Shown piece after piece: positions 42,582 through 58,751 of a DNA stretch of 64,000 bases. How positions within the stretch are numbered: position 1 is the first letter of the stretch; each line of letters opens with the position of its first letter. Source of the stretch: Latrodectus hesperus (lineage: Eukaryota; Arthropoda; Arachnida; Araneae; Theridiidae); NCBI GenBank assembly GCA_037975125.1, contig CM075857.1:48467672-48531671 (forward strand), written 5' to 3'. Under the pieces are notes generated by a model. That model was not told the origin of the DNA. It did no database searches and saw nothing but the letters and a program-made list of their open reading frames with translations. Made by a program: the position numbers and the translations under genes.

Positions 42582-45500
42582 TATTACAAATAATCGTCTT
42601 ATTGTTAATTTTTTTAAATCTCAAAAAACGATTGATGAGAAATCAATGTTATAATTTCAAATTAGAAACAAAATGCCAAAATATTTCCTGAATTAAAAAA
42701 AAATTTAACAATATAAATTAATTTATAATACAAAAAATTTCTGATAGGTTTTGAAAAAGGAGACTAGTAATACGAATAGTATTACGTTTCTAACCCAATG
42801 AAAAGTTACAGATTTATTATTTTTAAATTATTAGAAATAATTTTTTGAACACTGCAGTTTGAACTTAGGGTATTATTCTTTAACTAAATAGTAATTATAA
42901 TTAAAAAAATATGTGTATTTCCAATGTGCATATAATTAAAATATTTTAATTTCTAATCAATTAATCACGTATTTATGTGAAATAATTATTAATTAATAAA
43001 TTTCACGCTTTATTTTATAGTTAACAGTATATAGTTAAGAGTGCAGTTTATTGCCTTAGATACAAAGAAAGAATGTTTCAATGTTGTCTAAAACAACATT
43101 CACTACTAAATTCATACATAAATCACCACTAATTTTGGCTTTATACAACCCAAGAATTTCAAATTATATTAATAATTAACTTTATTTAAAACTTTTTTTT
43201 ACTATTAGTACATACAGTAAAGTGAGCTTTCCAGTGTAAAATATAATGCATTACATCTAATTTCTAAATAAATTTTGTTCTAATTCATTAAAAATTTTAT
43301 CATATAATTTAAACTAGATTTGTATTTATTGCATAAGTTTCATTGAAAGCATTAAATTCAACAAAAAGTCTTTATTAAAATGCAATAAATGAAGATTAAT
43401 TTTCAATGTTGATAAATTTAAAAAGAGATAGACCATATTTTTTTCTTTTGGCAAAATGTGTTTGAAGCCTAAATAGTTTTTAAGAAAAAAATTAATCTTC
43501 GCATTTCACGTGATTCTTGCATGGTTGGGTCACATGAATTAATGGTTTTCGATAAGATACTTAACATTCTTTATTATATAAAGCTTGATTTTGATTTCAA
43601 GATAAAGGAGCATCATAAAATAAAATTAAATACTTTTAATTTGCTGAATGGGTAAATAATGGAATTAAGAGATATTCTTTTCATAAAAACTAAAAATAAA
43701 TCCTGCACCCATTAGTTAGATAACAATTCTTATCCATTTTTCCAAAATCAAAATTTGACAAATTTTGGCTCTTACATGTCTTTAAAAATAAACTTTATTC
43801 TTTCGTTTTTTAAAATAATATTTGTTAATTTCTTATATAAAATAACATAAAAATATAACTTCTAAAACTTTAAGTTTGAAAATTATTTCCAGTAAACTTA
43901 TTGATATTTGTAATATTTTATTTACCATTATAACTATTTAATTTTAAAATGTTTTAATATTACCAAATTAAGATTTTACAATTTTAAATTAATGTCTTAA
44001 AATACTGTATTTGTATACCTCTGATATACAAAAATTGACCCCTCAACAATCTAAGACATTGCAATTTCGTTTCAAGTACACCACATTAATAATATCCAAT
44101 ATTTAAAAATGTGGAATATATTACATTTATATTTTATTCAGATTTTTAATTATATTTTGTGAGATCGTTATTATTAATTCAACTATTTTTTAAATAACAA
44201 TATTTTGAATTTATGAAAATAAACATAAATTTTTCCGTGGATTTTCCAAAAATCTTATGAGATTTCTGTATATTTTGAACATATAAACTGTCTATATATT
44301 AAGAATATACTAGAAGAATATACAGTTTAATATTTATATAAAGTTAAAATGTAAGTAAATTTGACATTTATGTAAATTAAAATAAATTTACTAATTATGT
44401 AAAGTTAAAAGATTCAGGCTTATTTTAAAATATTTTACCTTCTGTAATATTAATAAGAATACAAAAAGGAGGAATGATATTTAACTTAACATTAAACTAC
44501 TTTTATATTTAAAATATTTAAATTATAGAAAAGAAACAGAGGCACATTTTGATAATTTAAAAAATTCGAAACAAACGTAAATAGCTACCAATTTGACATA
44601 CTATAAGATAAATATGATTTGGCATTTAATATTATTTTGCGTACCGTGAAATAAAATTTAAATAAAAATATCTACATTTTCCTGAAAATATTTTTAGTTT
44701 AAAATACTTTCTATCAGTTTATATACTAATTGATTATTTTTTAGATTTTAAAAATTGAATATTCACAAAATATATTTTAATTCTCAATTAAATATAAAAA
44801 TCCTAGAATATATATTATAATCAAACAATTATGCTTAAACCATAATTTAAATATATTGTCGAAAGAAAAATATCTGTTGTAGAATAATTAATAATTTTAA
44901 TCGTCATGTTACGCTTTTACATTGATTTTAATAAAATGCAATAGTTGTTTTTGATTTGATATCAAAATGAAAATAAGAGTAAATTCAAAGTAAGGTTATG
45001 ACAATCATTTTGTTAAAGTAGAATATTATTTTTAACCTTTATGAAAATTTAAATATGTGCGTGTATTTGTTTTCATTTGTTACTTAAAATCATAGATAAT
45101 TTAATTATTAACCTTTATCTAAATAGCTTAATTAATGATCATAATTAGAGTTGCAATAATTAATCAAACTAATACACACCATGATGGGAAATATTTCACC
45201 ATAGGCGTAAAATAAATGCAAGTTATTTCTAATTGGCGGATTTACAATTGAATTAGCACTTAAATGGAGCAATATGAATTTAAAAAAATAATTCTTTGCA
45301 ATCACTTTACAACAGTAATTCCGAAAACCCTGATGACTTTAATGTCTGATATCTTTCTCTTCGTAACATGGAATTAGATTCCTTAATATACTTAAATTTT
45401 ATGATAAAAATATTATCTGTGTACCTGCTTACAGAAGCTAATTCTTTTTTATAATGTTTAGGAAATATTCCAAAAACACTATTTTAATATATCTTATAAA

Positions 45501-45608
45501 ATGAGCTTATACAAGAAGCAATTAAAATAAACTATTAAACAATTCAGTTATATTAATAATATGAAATTATTTATTGCTAAAAACATTAACACCTATTATT
45601 ATTTAGCA
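42582..45608. other. Gene-less AT-rich DNA
   Basis: There is no recognisable gene, element or long repeat. Confidence 0.6.
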
Positions 45609-46166
45609 TAACATAAAGGAAAAATTCGATTCTGTAAAGTATTCGGTTAAATACATAGATTTATTTATTTGTTGTTGTTTCATATCTCCATAAAAAATCA
45701 AAAAAAAGTCTAAAAACAAAATAGGACTCTCCAAAACCTCGTTCTGATTAAAATTCAGACAGTCAAGAATATGTCTCGAGAAGGTCTGATCAGCCTTGCA
45801 CCAGTGACACTTTAGAAAGACCTCCTGACCCCGTTGAAAAGAAAGGGACCTAATGTGGCCACTCAAAAAACGTGAAAGGGCAGTCTGCTGAATCTTGTGA
45901 ATACTGATCTAGTGCCACCAACAAGGATTTTTCCAAAAGTACCAAGAGTGGGTAGGTGGATCTCTCCAAATTGCGTTTAATTCCATCTTTTTAATAGTGG
46001 AGATTTTCGAAAACGTTAGACTAGCGTTGCCTTGCAAGGTGTCAGCAGTGGCAGACTTAACCACTCGAAGGAAGATTTGTTTAAAATAATAATCAATGTT
46101 TTCGACTGTGATTTGAGTTTCAGAGTTATTGGTATACATATATGGACATTTAAAACATTTTATCAT
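45609..46166 (-). pseudogene. Decayed LINE 3' end, relative of the 17.3 kb copy
   Basis: On the minus strand the upstream frame (46166-45909) contains ADTLQGNASLTFSKIST and then WRDPPTHSWY. It ends at an in-frame stop near 45909. The downstream frame (to about 45670) contains SGHIRSLSFQ, then CHWCKADQTFSRHILDC and a hydrophobic end (FLDFFLIFYG). This matches the order seen at 17.3-18.1 kb: end of RNase H, linker, SGHxxxLSF, Cys-Cys-His-Cys, terminal hydrophobic stretch. The two copies are old and differ considerably. No RT remains. Confidence 0.75.
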
Positions 46167-46550
46167 AGTGAAACATGTTGATTAGTAATGTGATAATATA
46201 ATCTTCTATAAAATATAGATTTGAAAGACAATTTGTACATCGTTGTTTATGCTTTCAAAAAGACACCGGATATTTATATTTAGATTTTAAGTCTATCACA
46301 AAAAATGTTTTTTTTTATAAAAAAAACATTTTACAACTTAACAATATAACATACTTAACAGTAATTATATATTAACTGTGAAATTCACATAAATTTGACA
46401 TCTAATCTAATCTTTTATGCCCGTTTTCTTTAAAATCAATTGTTCCTAATATTTCGTACAATAAAGCAAAAATAACTGTAGAGTTATTTAATTTATAAGC
46501 AAAAACTCTAATATATCACATAAGTACTATATTTTTAATAAGATTTTTTT
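46167..46550. other. AT-rich spacer with a small hairpin
   Basis: A short A/T hairpin (AAATG-T9 then A8-CATTT) lies at about 46301-46333. Nothing else was recognised. Confidence 0.55.
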
Positions 46551-46847
46551 CATGGTTCGTATAAGGTTTTTAAATAATCGACAATAGTAAACTACTTTGG
46601 ACTATAGGAACATAACAATTATCATTAATTATTTAACAAATGATGAAACTTGGTCTTTATGATTGATTATTCTTTATTTGTGAATGATTCAAAGAGCATT
46701 TCCATAGTTCGTATAAGGTATTTAAATAATCGACATAGTAAAATATTTTGGACTATAGGAAAATAAATTATTAATTATTTAACAAATGATGAAACTTTGT
46801 CTTCATGATTGATTATTCTGTATTTCTGAATGATTCAAAGAGCATTT
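46551..46847. repeat. Two-unit tandem duplication, 152-bp period
   Basis: CATGGTTCGTATAAGG at 46551 recurs as CATAGTTCGTATAAGG at 46703. Similarity continues through TTTGGACTATAGGA, AACAAATGATGAAACTT and GATTCAAAGAGCATTT in both units. A few substitutions and small indels separate them. The duplication is non-coding and of moderate age. Confidence 0.92.
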
Positions 46848-47768
46848 AAAAAGGCAAATTTTTTTACTGACTTTATATAATCAATACTCTGTAGAAAGTT
46901 CAGTTGTATATAACGTAAAATATAAGATAAATGTTAGCAAAACAAGCTTGGATGTTAATTTAAAGTAGTAAACGCAATGTTTTAAACCTTTTAAATTTGC
47001 CTAGATAAATTTGACTTTAAATTTAAAAAAAAATAAAAAAAACTCTTGTTAAAAAACCGCTAACTTAAAAAGTTAGAAATTTTTTTTAAACATAAACCTA
47101 ACAATAATCAATAAAATTAAATTTTAAACAGGAATAATTCATTCTTCAGTAGAATTCATATCACAACAATTCATATCACACAATTCATTCATTCATAAAT
47201 TTTGCATACAGATCTGCTCAATAATTATGAAACAAAACTAATTCTGAAATATGTAACACATGCTATACTTTATTGTGACACTCTGGATCAAACATATAAG
47301 TTGTCAAGTAGACACTTGATTCATGAGAGTTATGAACTGCACAAATGATACTTAATGCCTTGTATATTAAGATTTTATGGTACATCATGCATAATTTTGT
47401 TTACCATTTGATTTGAAAACATTCTAAAATGCAAAGAAAATAATGTAATTGAAAGATAAAGTATAATCAAGCTTATTTAACTTAAAATACTATGTTAATT
47501 TTTTTAAAATATCAATCAAAGATAATAAGAACTAATTTAATATAATAAATATAATAATACAAATTTATTTAATTAAACAAATTATTAACATTTACTAATA
47601 AGTAAAAATTACACTTATAATTTTACTGATCAAAGCTCAATTCTCAATGTAAAATACTTATACCTTATATGACAGGTATTATACGAATATATTTAATAGT
47701 TATTCAAAATTGTACACTGTGTGCCATAACTAAACCCTTTTTAAATTAACTGTATGAAATTTTTAAAA

Positions 47769-47868
47769 GATGTATTATATGTCTGATATATCTGAATTGT
47801 ATTATATGTATTATATGTCTGATATTATATGTCTGAAGATGTATTATATGTCTGATATATCTGAATGA
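47769..47868. repeat. Short tandem repeat based on TGTATTATATGTCTGATAT
   Basis: Four irregular copies of a TATTATATGTCTGA unit occur. Two of them extend into GATGTATTATATG...GATATATCTGAAT. This is replication-slippage type structure in non-coding DNA. Confidence 0.8.
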
Positions 47869-50053
47869 ATATAAATATAAAAAATCATATATTCAGAGAA
47901 GACTGTAGCTAAAAAAAATAATTTATAATATATAATAAAAAGTTTTTATGTGAGTGAAAGAAAATGTAAGTGATAATTTTAAGAAAAATTGAATTTTGTA
48001 ACAATTTTCATTTTATTCTAGATAAATATTTCAAAATTTAAAACATAATACCCTAAAATTCTAATTTATGTCATATAATGAAATTATATTTTTAAGCGAA
48101 CTTCCTTATAATATATTTTAGACACAGTTCCCTTCAAAAGTTACAACTGAATATATATGCAGGTTATCTTTAGCGTATTTATTGATTTTTTTCTAAAAGT
48201 GTTAATTTATTGATCTCGGGTTAAATATACTTTTTTACGAACACTTTTTGGAAGTTTTCGAGTTTAATTAATGAACTAGTAAAAAGAAATACACACCATA
48301 AATATTCTTCTCTACTATTCATTTAACATCGTTGATTAATTGCGACAGCATTATCTCTACAAAAGTAGAGAAAGAAATTCCATTGCATAATCCTTCAAGC
48401 ATGAAAGGCATTTTACCACAATCAAAACATAATGCATTTTAAAAAAGATATATATTGCTAGATCGATGCATTATTTGTACTCAGTAAATTTTTTGTTAAA
48501 AATTCCACAGTGTTATAAAATGTAATAAATGTAACTAAGACATTTTTATGAAAATGTTTTCTTAAGATTTTTTTAACTGTAAATCTTCCTACTTATGATA
48601 CCCAATTTGCACTGAAATTTGCTTTATGAATTTTCAAGTAACCTTGATCATTTTTATGAGAAGAAAAATGTATTACTTATTTTTATTAAAAATTATAAAT
48701 GAATATTTTGGAATTTCGAATAAAAACTATTACAAAAAAAAAATCAAAAATTTTGAAAAATAGCGTAAGTCATCAAAATAATATGCAGGTGTTTTGAAAT
48801 GAAAAAAATAAAGCAACATCTGTTCTTGACACGTAAAGACAAAAGAAATTAACTATAATTTTCAATAATATGTTACAGTTCTGATATTGAATTTCATTTT
48901 TTCATATCATCTTAGAATATGTCAACAGAAAATCTTTCATTATTTTTAGAGGATAGTATTTCTTAATGAAAACAGAAGAAGATAGCTTGGAACACATTCA
49001 AAAATTATAAGAATTACGTAGATAATGCTTGTAAATCATAGCCACATGAGCAAACAAATTGGAAATTTTGTTTGCAAGTGATAAATAGAAGTAAAAATAC
49101 AGGAACAATAAAAACAATAAAAAAATTTACATAAAATATATTATTATAAAAAGCATATTCACACAAAAATTACATTAAAACTTAAGAAGTACTCTAAATA
49201 ATTATAATTAAGATTGACTTTTGTGACATCGGTGTATATTTTTGAAAATACCAAACGTTAAATAGATATTTGATATGGAAACTTATATGCGGGGTACCAG
49301 ATCAAAATTTATTCATTAGAGAAATAAAATTAAAGTCTATATCATAATGCTTCAGAAAAATAAAGAAAATTGAAATAATAAATTAATTTAATCTGATGAT
49401 ATTACTTGATGCTTTTGATGAAATGATGTTCATTGAAATTTTGGTGGAATACCCATGTACATGTGGAGAGGTTTTTGCCCTTATCATTATGCAAATCATA
49501 TATTAGTACAAAAATCCAGCTTTTGCGAATATATTTTTCTTGCAATTGTTATGTACATCATTATCACATAACTGGGAATACATGTGATTAGTTAGTTGCC
49601 AATTTTTTCCTACCAGCAATCATAGTGTACTTCATCAAATTCCATTGCCTAGGACAGAGGTTCCCAAGGCGATAATAGTGAGCTCCTGATAACTCACAGG
49701 GACACTTTCAGTAAATCGTCTTACACAGTTCCAGTTCTTCAACCTTGATTCTTCGACAAGACGAATTTATTTCATCATTGTGTTTCAATAGATATAATGC
49801 ACTGAAATTATTTCAGATTTGTAAAATAGACTCAGTAAATGCTTCCAAGATCTTAGAGGTCGCGACGTTTGTCAAATCCTCTGTTAAAAAAGAAAGATAT
49901 TGAAGAAATATCTGCTACTTAGTTTCGCATTTTAAGTTTTAAATAAGCGATTTAGTTTGTGTAAAGTTTATTTTTTACATGCACTGAAAACATATGGCTT
50001 ATTGTTAATAAAATATTCTGAATAATGATCTGCAACTGATTCAATGTGAGAAC

Positions 50054-50151
50054 AATATTCAGATACACATATCTGAATGGTATTTCTTCTTGCATTACGT
50101 ATAATATTCAGATACACATATCTGAGTGATATTTCGTTTTGCATTACGTAA
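50054..50151. repeat. Two-unit tandem duplication, 49-bp period
   Basis: AATATTCAGATACACATATC at 50054 recurs at 50103. Each is followed by TGA(A/G)TG-TATTTC and GCATTACGTA. Each unit contains the partly self-complementary CAGATACACATATCTG. Confidence 0.9.
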
Positions 50152-52094
50152 TGTATTAAAAATTAATACATAAACATGCTCAGTAATGAATTCTTGAGTA
50201 CGTATATTAGAATGACAGCTTCTAATTTCTTTTCCGACAGTAGAAACTTAGTGATGAAATAAAACAAATTCATTTCCTTTTTTCATTAAAGTTAATAAAG
50301 TTTTACTGAAATTAATATACCATTAACTTTATAATTAACTACAAATCACACTTTAATTGTATATTTATGAATTGCTTAAATTCAGTTTGTTTTTTATATA
50401 TTAATAAAAGATACGAATTTATGAAATTATTACTTTCATCACAAATATTTACAGCATCCAATAAATAATCGACAAGTATTGACAATAAAAACGCATGTTT
50501 TGTTCCACCGCTGTAAAAGATCTTTGGTACCATGTATGTTTTTAATTTTTTAATAAATATGTTATTTTTGAAAATTTTTATTTATTTAATTCAAATTAAT
50601 TATTACTCAAAATATCATCAAGTATATAAATTTCCCATAAGCCAATTAAATTCTAAAACTGAAATATAATTAGAAATATGGATGATAATACATATTTACT
50701 GAATATAAAGCATATGATCTTATGTAAAATCAAATTTATATCATTCTGTTTTTTATATAAATTATTTTAATAAGCGAACTCTTATATAGTAAAACACAAT
50801 TGATTAGTCTATAGACTAACACTTTTCTGTTATATTAATATGATTTGATCTAAAAGATTAATTTTTGCTTTAAAACAAAATAATAAAAGATTTAATTCAA
50901 GTAAACTCTGTGTGAACATATGCGAATCACATTTATTTTAACTTTTCTATTCACAAATTTATACTAATTTTGAAATCATAGAATCAAATATTATGATTTC
51001 AAAGAAATTTTGCTGATTAATTACTTCTGGTATATTACAATATAAAATTAAAGCTATTATTTATTCATAATAATTACACATTAATTTATTTCTGTAAACT
51101 AAATATATTAAATGCTGGACATTTTTGACGCTTTTTTTATAATATTTATAAAACAAATAGTGTTAAAATATTTCTCCATATTAAAAAGATATATATTTAT
51201 TGATCAGGTAATCTTAAAGAAAAGTAATTATTAAATAACCCTTTGTATTTTTAAAAATAAATAAATATTATTTAAAACTTTAAAATTTTTTTCGATTTAG
51301 ATAAAATTAAGAATTTTCATTACAACATGTGAGCACTTAATATAATTCTACATAAACACTGTTTATAATTGAAATAAACAGCTCTCAAATAGTTATATGT
51401 TGTAACAATTACAAGTATGCAACGTATATTTGTGTCACAAGTTTCTAATTACATCCACAGAATACATTATGTACTAATTAAATAGTGATTTGCAAACCGG
51501 AATAATGCTCAGAATAATTAATGTCTAAATAACAGGCTGAAAATCAGACAGGAATTCATTTTTGGAAATATACATTCATTATAACCACATTAGCAGGTTC
51601 AAATGAAGACCAAAGTAAATTTATTAGATTGATTTATATTAATTTATGAACACTCACACTTTTATTTTTAAACTTATATTATTGTTTAATACATTTTAAA
51701 GTTAAGAAACAGGATTAAAGTCACTTCCTACTACAAGAAAAATGGATCTGGAAATTACATGAGACACATTTTAATTCTATATGATTGTAGAAGACATTGT
51801 TTATGCATTGATATAAATATTTATTTCAGTATGCAGAGTATGTTTTATGTTGTTTGCGAGAAAATACTGATGAGGAAAATAGATGTATGAATCTATTTAG
51901 AAAATATCAATAGATATTTTAGATTGTTAGTGATAATAATAAATTTTAGTTTACGAAGTTTTAGTTACAGGAAACTTTTTATTAAATTAATGAGAAGGTT
52001 TGAAAGTTTTTATTTTAGGAAATACGAATACATTCAATCAAATTTGGTGATTATTTACCTTTTTAATTCCCAACTTTACTAGTTTGTACGACAT

Positions 52095-52405
52095 CACAAG
52101 ATTCACACTTTATAGCACTGAAAGGTGTGAAATTGATGGCAACTTATGTAGTGGATACCCTGTAACTGAGTTATCGTTGTCCCGAATGAGGGTTATCTCT
52201 GAACATTGAAAGGAGAAAAATGCCAGACACTTCCAGTCTTTACAAAGATATTTTTTACATGGAGCACTTTGAAATCATAACATATTATGCGTATCCAATC
52301 CACCATTAGTCAACACGATGGATCTGCGGTGGAAGGAATTCGAACTGACTACCTTCCGAAAATGAGAACTAAGGTATTAACCAGCCAGGCTTTCCAGGTC
52401 TTGCT
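52095..52405 (-). mobile_element. tRNA-derived SINE, copy B
   Basis: Read on the minus strand, the element begins near 52400 with a tRNA-like head. An A-box-like TGGCTGGTTAATACC (complement of 52373-52387) is followed by a B-box-like GTTCGAATTCC (complement of 52335-52345). The body leads to a 3' module with TTCGGGAC, then GGGTATCC and TAAGTTGCCAT (complement of about 52130-52190). That module is shared with copy A at 15763-15840. The heads of the two copies differ more than the tails, so they may be subfamilies using different tRNA-like heads with one tail. Ends are approximate. Confidence 0.7.
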
Positions 52406-55400
52406 ACAAAAAAACTAAAGAAATTCATTTACTTTAAACACTCAATTGAATAAATATCTACATTTTGATGAAAAAATGTCTCTTATGTGTTCGAGATTGA
52501 AAGAAAAAATTAAAGAAAAATGCAAAGAAAGTGGTGAATAGTGTAAAAAAGGCTTATGTGTTTGGCTATATTTGTAACGACACATATTTTTTTATGTTTT
52601 ACCAATGTCAACAATGCAATTAGTATTAGTTTTCTGTGAGAGAATTAAAAAATAATTGATTATATATAAAATCCAACTTCAAATATTGATAGATTAACTA
52701 GAATATAAACATTGAAATTTATAAGGTTATGAATTAAAATTATCATTTTTTAACAAAAGTATTTTGAAGAAATAATGTGAAGCAAGAGAATGTCTGAATC
52801 TCAAAATAGCTAACTAAATATTTTTTATTCATTCGATGGGATGATATAATTTTAGATTCTAAAGAATATCTCTGCAATTTCTATCTTCACTTGCACAGAT
52901 GCAGCATGTTTCATAGCTCTATAATATTTAAGTAAAAATCAAAGAAATACAGAGGACAATCAGAATATCATTTAACAAATTTTATTTTTATTTTCAGCAT
53001 TTTTTGTAAACTAATGAAATTTTAAAAAATATATTAGGATTTTTCATCAATGAAGAGTTATACAACAAGAAGAATTTATACAACAATATACTATAAAAAA
53101 GCTTAAAAAATTGTTAAATTTTATTCCTTTTAGAAAAACTAGTTTTAAAATTCAGAGTACGTTTTCTTTATTTAGGATTTGAAAGCAATGCGTGTTTTTA
53201 TACTATAATTTAAATTGGAATTTTAAGTTTTGGGAAAGAACAGAAGATATTATAATAAAAGTTAGATTAGAATACCACACAAAATATCATATTTTTATTA
53301 GTTATACATTATGGTTTGAGTTTTGAATGATTTTCACGCATTCAATTACTTTGAATATAAAGAATCTTTAAAATACTTACAAACTGGGACAACATTTTAT
53401 ATCTAATGGATAAACAGAGAAATATAATATAGCTCTGGAAATAATTTTAAATTTTATTTGATATCTCTTTTCTCAGTTTTTTGTTAGGAAAAAAACGAGG
53501 AATAGTGGGAAATTTTTAAAGGATAATACACATCATTTGTAGAAAAAATTGCTTTTTTCAAAAATATGGATCACTTATGTAAAAATCTTTTCAACTACTT
53601 ATTAGTTTTTACATTACAATTTACTTTTCGTTGAATCATTTGCCAAAATAATTCTGAGAACATTATTAAAATAACAAACGTCATAATTCATTAACTAAGT
53701 ATAATGCTTATTTGTAATTTTTACATAAACAATACAGGCTTAAATTTATTTAAATGGCAAATTTCTTATAATTGAAATAATTTGAAAGTTCTAGACTAAT
53801 TTAATCCTTATTGAGAGTTGATGGACTAAAATAATTAATTTAGAATTTTTTTTATACATTCATTCAATTGATTATTAATAGGAAAAAAACAAATCTGGTA
53901 TATATTTAATGATATCAACATGAGATAATCTGGTTTTGAAGGTATATTTCTTTTTTTCTAGCCAAAAGCTATCAATGAAAAGTTATAACATTGTTATAAA
54001 TTTACTGACATTTATTTATCGTTAATTATCGACATAGAAAAGTTTGAACAGAGATCTGTCGCTTTAGAAAAATATACTGACTGTAAGATAAATATCGCAC
54101 GCAATGGCAATAAATCTTCATACAAAGCTCACTTTTTAATTCTGAGATTTAAGATTGTCACCCATTTATTGAATTCACAGTAGTTAATGACAACATAAAT
54201 TATCCTCAAAAAATGTAAACAAATCTTATGAACCTTTCTTTTTTAGAAATGTATTCAAATTACGTGAATAAATATTAATAGATATGATTATAAAATCTAT
54301 AATTTAACTTTTGTTTGAAAGAGCATTAATATTTCATGTGGTTTCTTAACATTTATGAAACCTATTAAATAATATTTAATTTACTGCTTATTTGACAATT
54401 TGCTAAAACAATGTATTGTATATATATGTTAAGTTTATATTTCATAAATTTATTTACTGAAGTAATCTAAAAGTTTCTCAGTACAAATTCTAATGAAGAA
54501 TAAATTTATGTTATTTGTATTTGTTTCTCTTGCGGGTTTAGTAATAGTAATTAAATTATAGCAGAATATATTAACTTAATTGGGGTTAAAATTAATCAAT
54601 GATTGTTTACTTTAAAGTTAAAAACACCAAACATTCACCTAGTCGTTAATAAACAATTTACTCTAAAAGATAAGTAAAACCAGTAATATTGCAAATAAAA
54701 ATGAAAAAATAAATGTTTGATGAGATTGCATGTAAAATGTAATCTGAAAAACTAAAATTCTTAAGAATTCTTTTCCTACAGATAGATTGATTAAGTTAGC
54801 CTATTAGCCTATTGTCACATGAGGAGGATACCTGTTTAAACTTAATCCCATTTACATAACCCCAGACCATTTATTAGATCAAGTCTATAATATCTATATA
54901 GCTTTATAATAATCTCTCATAACTCCATATAATGCGTAATAATACTTATATGTTGAATGTTACATTAGTAACAATAATGGTGCATATTAGTTGCCAATAG
55001 TAGAAGAGATTGATTTGAAAACAAATTTGCCTAGAATAATGGAATAGTTAAGAATATTGCCGTAGTAAAAATGTATTATTACATATTTCTGAGGCATTCT
55101 TCAACAACCTTAAGGTAATATACTAATTTTAATCTCAAATTAGTTTGCACCTTGAGAGCAAGCTTGCTGATCTCTACTTCAATTGATCGCAAGAAAATTA
55201 TTAAAATTTAAAGTATAATAACCATTTTATTTCCAGTGAATTCATATTTCTTCCCTCATTTCAATATTATGTTTTTTTAAAATTTACTAACATATGTATG
55301 TTTAACAGTTAGAATTAGTTGGAAATTTACTGTAAATAAAAATATTTGATCAGGTAAGTATATATATCAAGATAGATATATTATCCTGAAATATTCAAAT

Positions 55401-55864
55401 TTGTAAATTTATGATGATATGAGCTTAGGAAAATACATATATTCTTTATAATTTCCTGGCATAAAGGTTCACATTTAAAGTACATTTTAATTTAACACTT
55501 GAATTATGTAATAACTTCTATTAAATTTAAATCATAAAATTGATAACTATTAATGAAATTCTATAAATTATAAATTATTTAAAAAAATATTTTGAATATT
55601 ATAAAGCCCATATACATCAAAGATACATGAATATTTTCAAAAATTAATTTTTTCCTTTTCTGTGTCAATGGCTTTATTTTGGATTAAAGTTTTATAAGTG
55701 ACACTATTCACTTCTTGATTTTAATCAAATATTAATTCATGTTTTCGAAAATTCTAAAAGTTTACTATCAACTTATAATTATTTAAAGATAAAAGTGTTA
55801 TGTGCAGCCAACGTGAATGTTTATCAAAATCCAAGTTTTAGAAATAATTAATTACATTAATTGT
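52406..55864. other. Gene-less AT-rich DNA
   Basis: No gene or transposon was recognised. The segment 54790-54910 is slightly GC-richer (TTAGCCTA twice, CCCCAGACC), with no coding sense. Confidence 0.6.
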
Positions 55865-58646
<2,782 letters not shown>

Positions 58647-58751
58647 TAAAGGGTGTTTTTTTTCGAGGTATAGAACTTTAAATTGCAATAAAACAACGAT
58701 GTATTATTCGATTGACATGAATTTTTTTATTCGAAAGATAATCTTGTGGCA

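Larger units (their letters stand above)
46848..52094. other. Gene-less AT-rich DNA with local repeats
   Basis: No gene was recognised. Two local repeats within it (47769-47868 and 50054-50151) are listed separately. A slightly GC-richer segment at 49600-49870 starts with ACAGAGGTTCCCAA, reminiscent of hAT transposon ends, but has no partner end or transposase. Confidence 0.55.

Noticed and set aside
42257..42691. 144-codon ORF after the R1-like LINE
   Set aside because: It starts in the element's 3' untranslated region, crosses the 3' target duplication and runs into host DNA, so it cannot be a native gene of either.
49640..49870. hAT-type transposon end (ACAGAGGTTCCCAA)
   Set aside because: There is no matching inverted end, no 8-bp target duplication and no transposase. 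The match is a short common motif.
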